Below, piece after piece: positions 1 through 47,999 of a DNA stretch of 64,000 nucleotides. Position numbers and translations under genes: made by a program. Within the stretch, counting starts at the first letter, position 1; the number at the start of each line of letters is the position of its first letter. The stretch spans positions 53,270,652-53,334,651 of the forward strand of contig NC_052017.1 in NCBI RefSeq assembly GCF_015832195.1, written 5' to 3'. The DNA comes from Motacilla alba alba (lineage: Eukaryota; Chordata; Aves; Passeriformes; Motacillidae). Under the pieces are notes generated by a model. It did not search any database. It had not been told where the DNA came from and was given only the letters and a program-made list of their open reading frames with translations.

Positions 1-1320
1 TACAGGAAATGCCTCTATGTGCCACTGAAAATTAAATTGTCTTCTCTTCTATCTAGACATATTTTTCTGTGTACATATGGGTAAACAGCAATATAGGTCA
101 GAATGATTCCTTGTCTATTTGCTTTGGTTTTTTCACATAGTCAGTATTAATGACTAATAGTAGTCTCTCATCAGGCTGTTATGTCATAAAAGCACAAAGA
201 AGATAACTATCCTTTGGACCCTTTAAACTTCTAATATAGTTTCATTGATGGGAGAAAAAGTTACAGAAAGTCATTCTTGAAAATGCTGCAAAAACTTTAG
301 CCTAAACATATGGATTAGCAGAACCTTCCAGCTGGTTTACAGTGAGCAACCAGATGAATGGCACAAAAGGCAATAAATTGCAATAAAATATGATCAAAAT
401 AACTACTCTCAATGTGTCTTTGCACAGAATATTTGGAGCTCTGCTCTACTGTTAAGGGTTGATTCAAGATGGTTAGTATACAGAATTGTCAGCTGCTAAG
501 AATGCATAAACTGTGTTTTTCAGCTGAACTCCTCTATCAGTGCCATAGGATTTACGCTTGCTTTGCATAATCAAAAATGGTCTTACATTTAACTTATCCA
601 TTTGGTGTTGTTACTCTTTGTATTTCTACATATTTTGTAAGAATTATCATTTAACTGCGGAGTATCTCAAACACTCTCCATACTGGAACCATTCCTTTGT
701 TATATTTGTAAAACTTGTCTCAAGCAAGATACTTTGTTAAAGCTTCAGAATTACTGGCAGTGCAATTCACAGAGGCAGCTACTCCACGTTTTACCAGCTT
801 CTGGGAGGGGGCGGTTTTGATGTGTGGTGGGTTTTTTTGTTGATGCTTATGTTGGTTTGTTTTTTTTCAACTTGATTTAGCCCCAATAACCTGGAAAGCT
901 GAAGACTAACATAACATGAAGATGGGATCTGTTCCATTTGAAATGACAACTGTTCTAAACTCTGCCTTCTGATCAGTTTATCAACACCAATAAAGCTCAT
1001 CCAATCTATGGAGATAGCAAGAAATTTTGAACTTTTCCACTGGCTCGTGTAATTACCAAAGAATCACAGATGAGCAAGAGCTAAAATCCCCTCAAAATAC
1101 AGAGCAAGCAAGTTAGTTGCTCTGACCAGGTTGAAAAGTTAGGTAAAATTGGAAAGAAACACAAAAGCAAAGGCATATATTTTGTAACAAGGAATAAACT
1201 TACAATACTGTTACTCCCTCAAGAATCCAGGAGATGCCAATACTTTGCAAATAACATCTAAAATTTCTAGAGGTGTAATCCAAGTAGTAGGTAATTATAA
1301 GAACTGAAAATATTACTGAC
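1..1320 (-). other. CDK13 intron 12 (partial)
   Basis: A/T-rich intron sequence running off the left edge. No further CDK13 exon is visible, so exon 13 lies outside. No repeat family was recognised. Confidence 0.85.
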
Positions 1321-38432
<37,112 letters not shown>

Positions 38433-39050
38433 CGAGCTCGCTCACGGCCGAGGGCGCGGCCCAGGGAACCCGCCGCCACCGTCGCGCTCAGGGCGCCATG
38501 GGGACTCGGCGGCGCCGCGCACACGTACCGGGACGGACACCCGCGGGCCGCGACGGGGCCTCGCTCGCTCCCGCACCGCCCGCCTCACATGGGGCCGCAC
38601 CAATACATACGGGGTCGGGCTGAGGCCGGGGCTGGGCGCGCTGCCCGATGCGGCGGCAGCGGAGCGGCACCGGCAGCGTCCCACAGGCCGGCGGGGCCTC
38701 TCCCGCAAAACGGAAGTGTCTCCTGGCGGCGGCGGCTCCTCCTCACTTCATTCTGAGCCGCGGGCGCCGCCGCGCAGGGACACGGGCACGGGGCGCGGGC
38801 CTCCTCCACTTCTTCCCTCAGCCGCTCCCGGCAGGGCGGCCGGGGTCAGGCCAGGCCGGGCCGCCTCTGGGCGAAGTATCCGGGACCCTCCGCAGCTCCA
38901 ATCCCGGTTCTCCTGCCCGGCGGGTCCGCACGTATCGGGGCCGCTCCCGCGCCGCCGGTGCCCAGGAGCGCTCCCGCGGCCTCCGCGCCGCCGCGCGCGG
39001 GTGACACACGCACCGGGGGGGGACACGGACACGGCCCGGCGGCGCGCCGC
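38433..39050 (-). other. CDK13: Probable CDK13 5' leader with small upstream reading frames
   Basis: Between the likely promoter and the start codon the minus strand has several short upstream frames: ATG AAG TGA at 38751-38743, a seven-codon frame MYWCGPM at 38611-38585 whose last ATG forms a start-stop pair ATGTGA (38590-38585), and ATG GCG CCC TGA at 38499-38488. The right border is a guess because the transcription start is unknown. Confidence 0.5.
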
Positions 39051-39058
39051 GCATGCGC
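39049..39058. promoter_or_regulatory. NRF1-type site
   Basis: The palindrome gcgcatgcgc equals the core NRF1 consensus. It lies beside an ETS-like ccggaa (39063-39068) and a GC box gggcggggg (39071-39079). Confidence 0.7.
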
Positions 39059-39096
39059 GACGCCGGAAACGGGCGGGGGAGGGGGAACGCGCCCCG

Positions 39097-39101
39097 CCAA
39101 T
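39097..39101 (+). promoter_or_regulatory. CCAAT box (NF-Y type)
   Basis: ccaat within gccccgccaatcgggcg, inside the CpG island next to GC boxes. It could serve either strand. Confidence 0.5.
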
Positions 39102-39190
39102 CGGGCGCGGCGCTGCCGCCTTCGTCCGCATGCCCGAGAGCCGCCCCGCTCTCACGAGACTTCACCCGGCCCTTTCCCTCCTCCCCGGCA

Positions 39191-39223
39191 CCTCTCGCGG
39201 TAACTACCCCTCTCGCGGTAACT
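39191..39223. promoter_or_regulatory. Two exact copies of CCTCTCGCGGTAACT, 18-base spacing
   Basis: The 15-mer occurs at 39191-39205 and 39209-39223. Its core resembles the TCTCGCGAGA element of CpG-island promoters; a related tctcacgaga lies at 39150-39159. The function here is inferred. Confidence 0.5.
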
Positions 39224-39444
39224 GCGCCGCGGGCCCTGCGGGCGGCGGCCGTTCCGCGCCAGGGGAGCGAAGATGGTGCCCGGCGCGGTACCGGGAGCGT
39301 GAGCCGGGCTCGGCCTGGAGGTGCTGGGCGCGCTGGGCACCCTCCGTGTCTCTCTCCCTGTGCTCTCTGGAGAAACCGGTGCACAGGAAGTTCCGCCTGA
39401 TTACGAGGAAGGAGTTTTTTTACTGTTTGGGTGACCGAGCACCA

Positions 39445-39605
39445 AAATATGCTGCCCAGGGAGGGTGTGGAGTGTCTCTCACTGGAGGTGCTCCAGAACC
39501 GCCTGGACGCATTCCTGGGTAATGTGCCCTAGGATGACCCCGGTTGGGCAGGGAGGTTGGACCGGTGACTCGCTGTAGTAGCTGCCCACCTCACCCGTTC
39601 TGTGA
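39445..39605 (+). mobile_element. CR1 LINE 3' end, 5'-truncated
   Basis: Reads tgcccagggagggtgtgga, ctggaggtgctccagaacc, cctggacgcattcctgggt, then ggcagggaggttggaccgg and cacctcacccgttctgtga: the avian CR1 3' region ending in its usual tail. It sits about 100-150 bases outside the CpG island. Confidence 0.85.
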
Positions 39606-42573
39606 GCTGAAGCAGTGCGGGCGCCGCGTCAGGCTCTGGGAGCTGGGGTAGGAAAATCGCCGGTCCCCAGATGGTTTTCCCTCCTTTTATTGTACGTAGA
39701 CCTTGGTTATCGACTGGGGGGCGTGAGAGAAAACCTCTTCAGATAAAACACTTGTGTTACTCTGAAACAGTGAAGCCACTTCTCTGCTTCATGAAAGTAC
39801 TTTTTTTTTTTTTCCCTGCCTCGTCTGTCCAGTTGCCTTTTCATGGTTTTATTGAATTTCATGGCTGGAGCTGCAACTGCTGAGTTCCAACTCAACTGCC
39901 TCAACTCGGCTTCTCAGGCTGACTCTCTTCTATTAAGCACATCTGCTATACCATCTTGAACGTTGTGAGCGCTTTAAAAGCAGAATCTGTTGTCTTAGGG
40001 ATTTGATAGTTTTCTGGCCACCTTGCTATCTGATTGTTGTTAGCTGGCTTATATACATACTGGTTACTTTTGTTTGTAAAACACACAAAAAAAGACCAAA
40101 ACAAAGGAACCCACCTTGTTTTTCACTGTTGTATTTCAGCTCCTTAAAAATCATTCTTTTCTCTCCTTTTCTAAACCCAAGCAAAAATATTCTGCCTGTC
40201 CAGGTCCCGTGTGTCATCTGCTATCCAGCAAATCTTTCACAAGTGTGTTGAGAAATTCACCCTTCACCTCTCTGTTCCAACTCACATTTCTTCCAAACAT
40301 CATCAAAGCACTCATTACATATTTCTCTAGTTGTACACACACACACAGAGGCGCCTGCACTTTCCTTCAGGCTTTTTCTTCAGGTGTGAATTACTTGGAG
40401 AACAACCAAGTTGCTTGTTTATTTTCGAACGATGTGCCACAGGATGGTGAAGGAAGAAACCTGATGTGCTGGCCCACCTGCCATTTCTGGAGAGAAGGTC
40501 CCTGTCCAAGAAGGATTACTCTACCTATGCCGTGACTTCATTCATACTTTGTGAAATTGTGGGGTTTTTTTCAGCATGCTGTGCCTTATGGAAATACTGT
40601 GTATCTCCCTGCTGTTGGGGAATAGCTCATCTTTCCGTAGTGGTCTGGAGGCTGCTCTCAGCTTTCCTGACATCCTTTTCTGCTTACCTTGTATGTGAAT
40701 ATTCAGCAGCTATGAAGAGGTTCTCCAGGGCTGCTGCAGCACACTCAACAAAGCCAGTGTGCTGTCAGGCCTCTGGCATGTTGGAAAAAAAACAAAAACT
40801 AAACCCAGAAAGCCAACAACCCTACATCACAGAGCAGCTGTAGAGACCGTGGATAATTACACAGGGCAGATCTGGACAAAGCAACACAGGATGCAATTTC
40901 TAATTTATTCCCAAGCATTACCTGGCATTTCTGGATGAGGGATATGATATTTGAAAGAGCTATGTCATTAGCAGTAGAGTGCTGGTGTTTCTGCATCTGG
41001 AGCAAGCCTCATGACTTGTCAGAGAAGCTTAACTAGAAGCTAAGCTGCTAATGACAGCAAGTTTGCTCTGCCTGGAATAAATGAGCTACATCAGGTTGTA
41101 GGGGGATGTGCCAACAGCAATCATGTCAGCTGACAGGTGATGGCAGCATAGGATTTGACTGTGGAAACCTATCCATAGATTCCTGACATAACAAAGGAGA
41201 CCTGGAACAGATTCCTTACAGAGAATAAAATCTTCCAGAAGTATTGAAAACATTGATAGCATGGTGCCAATTGTTGGATTCACAAATAGCCAGAAAATTC
41301 AAGATGCATTACAGCTTATTTCCACAAGGCTTAGTGTAGAAGAGCAAATAGTAGGGAGGGGAGTTCCAGATTAGGTTTTGGCAGTGGCACCTGCAGTGGT
41401 GTGAGAACCAGTACTCTCTAAAGATGGTTGTTCCACAACAAATTGAAACCTTGTGCCATAGGAATGTTGGTTGCAGGGATCTCATATCTTGCAAGGTATT
41501 ACTGTATAGTCAGCACGTGAAAACAGTGGTAAACACTAGAGAAAAACACACCTGGAAAGCCAAAATACACCTGGCAGCCAAAATACTGTCATCTCCAAAA
41601 GTATTTTCATGCCAGCTCTAGAAACTGAGCCTTTGGAAAAGCACTTCCCTTAGACTAACACTGAGGTAATTTAATTTTATTTAAGGAAAAAAAAATGCAA
41701 CTCATATTCTGTTTTTCATTCAAATACTTTGTTGTACCTGCACATTCAGCACATTAAGTGTGTTCTGACTGTTCTGCTGTGATCTCACCTGTTCACCATC
41801 TTTAGTGTAATGCAATTGGTACAAATAGATGCTGAGCTGGTCATGGGTAAGGAGGAGGCTGTGCTACATGTCACAGCCATGGTACCACAAACCATGGTAC
41901 CACTTCTTATTTTGTTAAGGCTTTTTTTGCACTTTATTCTTTTTTAAAAATGTTTCTGTGTCCCGTCTGTGCCACCATGTGTAATAAGTCCTTAGCAATA
42001 TTCTTCTGATGCAGAGCAAACTGTCAGTCCATCAAGATAAAAAGAGACAGGTAAAGTCTTCAGTAGTTTGAAGATCTTTTTCAGCAGAATTCCTCAGGGC
42101 TTGTTTGTTGACTTGGTAGGCATTTTTCCTTAAGGATGGTTTTAGTTGATTTGTTTTTTTTTTTTTTTTTTTGAGGGGGGAAGGTGTCTGGTTTTCTCCC
42201 AAGCAGTAACAAGTACCTAGAGTTTTTTTCAAGTTTTGTTTTCAATCTTCCAGCATCAACCTGTTTTTTATCCTGCAAGAATAATTCCTCCCAAGCCACA
42301 GAGAAATTCAAATTTCTAGCTTTTTTTTTTTTTTTCTGTTGTTTGGTTGGTTTTTTAGATAAATATGGAAGAATTAGAAGACATTTTTACTCTCTGATGT
42401 ACTGTATGCTTTCACATGTCTTCTAACCATTTTAGAACAATAGTCTGATGTCTACATATACTGTCTTGTATAGTCTGCTGTAGTTTTTGATACTACCTCT
42501 GCAACTGTATTTGTATCTTGTCCTAAGATTGTTTATTGACTAGAGTGCAATAATTCATGTTTCCCAAGGCCCT
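39606..42573. other. Intergenic stretch
   Basis: No gene recognised. Contains a short CA tract (about 40334-40349), a 12-base direct repeat ccatggtaccac at 41877-41888 and 41892-41903, and two long T tracts (about 42152-42173 and 42320-42336). Confidence 0.7.
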
Positions 42574-42969
42574 ATGGAAAAACTGACTAGATTAACTATA
42601 TCCATGTTTGTTCTTCTCAACAAGAAGAATGTTGCAATGATCTGGGAACTCAGCTGTTGGAAAAAAAAACAGAGAAGGATAAAGACCTGTGTATTGGCTG
42701 GTCGGGACACAAGTGGACTTACCAGTGAAATGTCAAATACAACCCATGCACTTGAAGAGCTGCGAAAGGTTAATGCTGTCTTTAAGTCACTGTTGGACCA
42801 CGGAGTCTCTGTCTGTTGTGATCATTCTTATTCAGAGAAAAATGAATTCACAACAGGAGCAGAAGAAGCTATAAAGATCATCAGTGAACCGAAATCTCAG
42901 TGTCAAAGGAGACTGGCAGAGCGTGACTTGTCTAGCGTAACAAAGACAGGAAATCACAGTGTCCTATGA
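42574..42969 (+). pseudogene. Unrecognised 131-codon open frame, possible retropseudogene
   Basis: An ATG-started frame of 131 codons followed directly by a CR1 tail. The protein is mixed and not low-complexity (for example THALEELRKVNAVFKSLLDH), but I recognise no family. It has no visible promoter or polyadenylation signal. It may be a decayed retrocopy, part of an unclassified element, or a chance frame. Confidence 0.2.
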
Positions 42970-42989
42970 ATTTAGCTAGAGGCTAGGAA

Positions 42990-43075
42990 AGGTGTCCCTG
43001 CCCATGGTGGGCAGGCTGGAACTACATGATCTTTAAGTTTCCTTCCAAGCCAGGCCATTCTGTCATGCCATGAAA
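42990..43075 (+). mobile_element. CR1 LINE 3' tail fragment
   Basis: Reads aggtgtccctgcccatggt, gctggaactacatgatcttt, cttccaagccaggccattct: the terminal part of avian CR1 with a few changes. Confidence 0.8.
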
Positions 43076-44095
43076 GGAGATAAACACCTAGAAGGAAGGA
43101 TTATTTGCCCTAAGAGACAGAGTTAGTGCAGGCAGTTACAAACAAACAGTCAATCAAAGCTTTTTGGCTTTTAAGCCCAGTCTCTTTTGAAACAGGTTAA
43201 TTGCCTGTTGATGAGAGACAGTTACCACTCACCCCAATTCCTTTGGAAAAGCAATCTATTTAAGCTTCCCAAAGCCGTCAGGCTAGAATTTAAGTGGTTG
43301 AATTGTTTAGCACTTTGATCCGTTGCTGAAGCAGTTTTAGCCATGGATGGAAAGGTGTATGCAGCTCTGCAAAAACTCAGAGCACAGAGGACTTTCCAGA
43401 TTTTTAACTCCCAAGTTCACAAATATTCAGAACAATCACCTTGTTTCTTAACTCAGTATGCATTTCCTCTGCTGACTGAGCCTTACTTAAGTGTACCAAG
43501 ACCTTTACTCACACAAGCATGCTGGAACCACCTTAGGGAGCAACTTAATGTGAGGGCGTACTTTGGATTTGACTCCAAGTGCCTGGTCGCTAGAAAAGGT
43601 CTGTGACTTGATTGAAGCCACAATAGCTCCCTACACAAATGCTCTGGAAAACCGTTTTGCAAAAAAGTTTCCCTAGAGGTCAGCATACCAAAGAAGATGA
43701 AACCAGAAACTGAATTCACACTGCTTCTACTGCAAGAAATCTGTCTTCCTCCAACTGCCCTCATAGCTGCTGCTCTTGGGGCAGCTGTTAACTCTAAAAG
43801 TAAACTAAAATCGTCCATGCCATTGCCCACTCAAACTTTGGGGTAAAAGCTAACGTTTTTCTCAACTTGATACCGCCTGGGAAGATGGTACCATAACCCT
43901 AGACCTAAAGTAGAGAATTCTGCCTCAGAAATTATGGGGGTTAACTTTTCAGAAGTGTCAAACATTCAGAGGAGACAGCCTGTATGATGTACAACAGACT
44001 GTCTGACTGCTTTATCTATGTTTTTCCAATAAGTGCATGAAATAACATAATTTTTCACATGAGCAGGAGCCATTAAAAAACAAACAAAACAACAC
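43076..44095. other. Intergenic stretch
   Basis: No gene or known repeat recognised. An 87-codon frame at 43343-43606 lacks support. Confidence 0.6.
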
Positions 44096-44170
44096 CCCTT
44101 CCCTTCCCTTCCCTTCCCTTCCCTTCCCTTCCCTTCCCTTCCCTTCCCTTCCCTTCCCTTCCCTTCCCTT
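44096..44170. repeat. (CCCTT)15 microsatellite
   Basis: About 75 bases of uninterrupted CCCTT (AAGGG on the other strand). A second array in the opposite orientation lies at 49483-49540. Confidence 0.97.
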
Positions 44171-44212
44171 TATTTTCTCTTCCTCTTTCTTTTCTGTGTC
44201 TCAACTTTCCCT

Positions 44213-44543
44213 ACCAGTACACACCAGGGAAATCTCTGAAGACAATTCTTCCCAGCCCTGCACTAGCAGAAGGCACTGAATACCCATAACCATCTCCCAG
44301 CCTAGGCAATGGCTCTGTCACCTTGTGGGAAGGAAGTGTATTTCTTCTGAGAGGGGTCAGGGCTGTGGATCATCTCAAGATAAAGGGACCATCTGCACAA
44401 AATTGCAAAAGGCAAGTGTTGTGGTTTTTTAAACTCATCAGTGTTCAACTGAGATAGGTTTTCACAGGATGGCAAACCACCACATCACTGACATCAGCAA
44501 GGCTCAAAGATCAAGCCTTCAGTCTGGTGCAGGATGTGCTTCT
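44213..44543 (+). repeat. Direct repeat copy 1, about 330 bp, unclassified
   Basis: Shares long identical stretches with 50855-51180 in the same orientation, for example gcactagcagaaggcact, aatacccataaccatctccc and gctgtggatcatctcaaga. Divergence is moderate, with small indels. The copies are 6.6 kb apart and frame the TOPORS-like gene. They may be LTR-like, or copies of a dispersed repeat. Confidence 0.8.
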
Positions 44544-45819
44544 CATCCAAATGGTTGCAAATGTCTCAAGAGCTGAGCAATACCTTTTGATCTTCTGGTG
44601 GATTGTTTTTCCTCACTTTGTATTCATTTTTAGAATTGTCTGAGCTGTTTCCCTTGCAAAAACATGCTAAAACACAAGAGCCTGAGGGCAGCAGCACTCC
44701 CTCAGAGGGAGTCCATCTGGCCCAATACTCTGTCTCCAAAGTGTCCAACCACCAGCGTCCTGAAGAAGAGCACATGAGCACTGAAGTCTGGTCCTGACAG
44801 GGTGGTGCTCACATGCCTCAGTGGCTGGGACTGGCCTGCCCTGGGACCCCCAGCCCCACCACCTCCTGCCAAGGGCCCAGGGGACGTGTCCCACCTCTGC
44901 CTGGGGCCTTCAGTCCCTGCGGGAGCCCTGCTGTGGCTGTGCCTATCTCTGCCCCTGTCTCCTGGGTGGACCTGGGACCTGCACTGCAGAGCTGCTCTCT
45001 GGGGTGGAGCCCTCAGACCTGCTCAGACCTTGTCATGCAGAGCTCTGGGTTTAACGTGGCACAACTGCTTTGTTCTGTTCCATTGACTGCACTCACCCTG
45101 AGTCAAATAATGGTGAGACTGTTATTTGTGTGAAGTTCCAGGGAGTTTCTGATCCAAAAACACATTCAAGAACACATGACCCACAGGTTACAACTGGAAA
45201 CAGGATATTATTTTAATTTTTGTTTGTCTGAATCAGTTTCAGAGCTGATGCTCACAACCATTACCACAATGTGCTCGTGTAGCCAGGAGCAGCTGTGTTC
45301 TTCAGTTTAGCTTGAAAAATCCTCTGTAGGATGGCAAAGGCAAGTGACAGAGTTACAGAATGTAGCAGTAGTGATACAGGCCCAGCAGGTCCTGTTTCCT
45401 GAAGGCTGAGAACATGAAGAATGAGAATCAGAAGCAACAACACAAGAGGTGTGTACTATCTTGGGCATGTTCCAAAGTGTAACACATATCAATGACTTTT
45501 TGCCTTCCAAGATTTGCTTCATTGCTGTGCTCCCAGGCCAAGAATGCATGAAAAGAACTCTTGTGTCTGTCCTGTGCTTGCAGGCAGGTGAACTGAGAAG
45601 TGGCAGCTCTGGATGGATGCAAGAATCCCACAGGAAATGGAGCCAAGGGAAGAAGAGAGCTCAGCCCCACTCCAAGTTTGCAGTGGGCAGGAGAGCCAGA
45701 GAGAGCCAGGGCACAAGTGGTGCCTTGGAGGTGTGAGGGCAGCAGGCAAGAATGGAGTCACAGGGGCCCTGACAGGGGGCTGTGTCCAGTGCTTCAGGAC
45801 GACAAGAAACAACCCCAGG
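44544..45819. other. Intergenic stretch
   Basis: GC-richer in its first half (44780-45060). Overlapping short frames occur on both strands but none resembles a known protein. Confidence 0.6.
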
Positions 45820-46065
45820 CTTGGGGCCCACCCTGGGAGTCTGGAAAGCTTCTTGCCTACAGCTGCAGGGCATGACATGCCATCTTCATGGGGCATGAGC
45901 ACTAGGCAGCAATGGAGCCAAAAGGGACTGAAGGAGCACTGAACAGTGGTCATGCTCATTGCTGCAGAGGAAGGCAAAACTCCCTGGGAACCAGTGCCAA
46001 TCTGCTCTGGAGGAAGATTCCTTCTTGACCCCAGTGCTACTGATTGACTATCCTGAAAATGGACT
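45820..46065 (+). repeat. Unclassified repeat family, plus-strand copy
   Basis: Reads ttggggcccaccctgggag, tctggaaagcttcttg, ctgcagggcatgacatgcc and gaagattccttcttgacccc. The same order appears reverse-complemented at 49911-50334. Confidence 0.75.
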
Positions 46066-47514
46066 CTGGAATTAATGGACCCAGTGGAAACACATCTCCT
46101 TAGAGAACCACATCCCATCCTGCTTGTTAACCAGAGACAGCTGGACAGGAAAACTCAGGGCCAGCTAGGCCAAGTGCCAGTGGCACAATAGATGAGTCTC
46201 CAAGGATGCTCCAGTAAATCCCTGATCCAAAGACATAAATCATTGGTTGTTTTCTTTTTTTTACTCTTTCCCTCTCATAATAAACCAAAACTCTTCAAGG
46301 GATCTTTAAAAGATCCTGCCCTTAAAAATGACAACAGCCTGGGCACAGGGAGGGGCCAGGTGAGAGTCTGGTGCTACCCTCAGCACTGAGGGGAGTCAGT
46401 GCAGGAAAGAGCCAAGAAAAAGCTCAGACTGACACACACATCTGCCTTCCTCCAATAGGGAACCCTGGATACTGGGCTCATTCATCAAAGCAGGAGGAAT
46501 TTGGCTTTTAGAAGTTTTACTTCACACCAAACACGAACTAAACTCCTGCTCAGCTGGCACTGATTGAGGTTATGTATTTTTAGGGTTCAAGATGGTAAGG
46601 ATGATCCTGTGATGTGCCTAGGGCTTTTTCACTAGGAGATACTCCTGAGAAGATGAGGCAGAAAAACTCCTCTAAAAATTCTCTTCCCTACCAGGCTGGT
46701 TTCAAGCTGTAACTCACTTGATCACTTCCCAGTAGTTTTAGTAAAACATCCTAAGAAGGACAATGCCCAGCTGCAAGCCTGGCTGGAGTGATTTACAGCT
46801 CCCTGAAAGCTGCAGGCAAGCAGCTTAGGAAGCAAAGCAAGAACAGGCAGACCTGGCCTTGCTTTGGTGGCCCAGTCTGTGGCAAGCCCTACCACAAGGG
46901 AGAGAGATTAAAACTCAGTGAAGTATAGATTTTCTCCACATTTTCCACTGTTTTGCCAAAATTGTGCTTGATGCTTATTTTTCAGTTATCTGTCCATTTT
47001 AAACTCTATTTTTGAATGGGGTGAGAGCAACAGAGGGTTTCAATGGTCACTGAGCTAATGACCACACCATTGTGCCCGTCCACCCCAATCCAATGGGGCT
47101 GTAGAGAAGAAAAAAATCTGAATTTAAAAACAACCTGGCAAGAAGTTTGTGCAGAGACTGGCATGAAATGTCCAGATGTGCTTACCTCTCCAAGTGGTGC
47201 AGGCAAGCAGCATTGAGAATAAAGAATACAGGCTGCCAGCTACCAGATTTAAATAGGCCAGCCCACATGCCTGATGTACACAGCACCATCCCATCACAAA
47301 ACCCTAAAACCAGCAGGTAATGTGCTTCTAAAGGAGAAGTGTTTGGACTAATGACTCTAAATGATTGTAAAAGTCAGAGGCATGAACAAATAATGCCACA
47401 GCATGGCCCACACACCCCGTTTTTTCTCCTGATGCCATGTACCTGCAGGGGAGAAAGGCCCGCTATGGCAGATTTGGAAGGCAGTCAAGGTTGCCAGTAC
47501 AGAACAGTGGACTG
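46066..47514. other. Intergenic stretch upstream of the TOPORS-like gene
   Basis: No gene or known repeat family recognised. An aataaa occurs at about 47218 without an associated gene. Confidence 0.6.
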
Positions 47515-47600
47515 TGACATCAGCAGTCCCCAGACTCCATGGACGGCTACCTAAGTGAGAAAGGCTCTGTGACCTCACATCCCTCACTGCTTATATTTGG
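47515..47600 (+). promoter_or_regulatory. Possible promoter of the TOPORS-like gene
   Basis: A CRE-like tgacatca (47515-47522), a second CRE-like tgacctca (47570-47577) and a TATA-like ttatattt (47591-47598) follow one another about 400 bases before the start codon. The arrangement resembles short CRE/TATA promoters, but no transcript evidence is available. Confidence 0.3.
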
Positions 47601-47999
47601 GCACGGGCAGAGCCTGGCTCAGACTCACTCGCGCCTGGACTCCTGGCAAGCATGCCTGGGAGGACTGGAAGCCTGTGAGGTCATTGGGAGCTGCTGTCAG
47701 AAATTCTCAGTTCTCATTCAGAAGACTTTGCCTGTTTCTTTAGCCCTATCTGGTTCAGGAAGCCAAGTACTGTGGGTGGCACTTGCAGCAGCACAGGTGA
47801 GCGGTGCAGGAAACATGCCTACAGGGTGGCCCTGGGGTGGGTGATGGTGTTTGGGAAGTTGTGAGTGTGTCCTTCTTGAGAGGCCTGGGCATTTCTTCTA
47901 CCTGCCCATCTCCCTGTGACAGCAAGTGACCATTTTTCAGCGTGTCACGCCAACAAGAGGGAGCAGCTGTTGTTCCCAGCTCTGCTGCAACACACAAAC

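Noticed and set aside
45519..46118. 199-codon minus-strand frame
   Set aside because: It overlaps the unclassified repeat and shows no recognisable domain; the homologous inverted copy does not keep the same frame.
47916..47999. 28-codon N-terminal extension of the TOPORS-like frame
   Set aside because: It begins with GTG, not ATG, and no in-frame ATG lies upstream; the ATG at 48000 has a strong context and leads directly into the RING.
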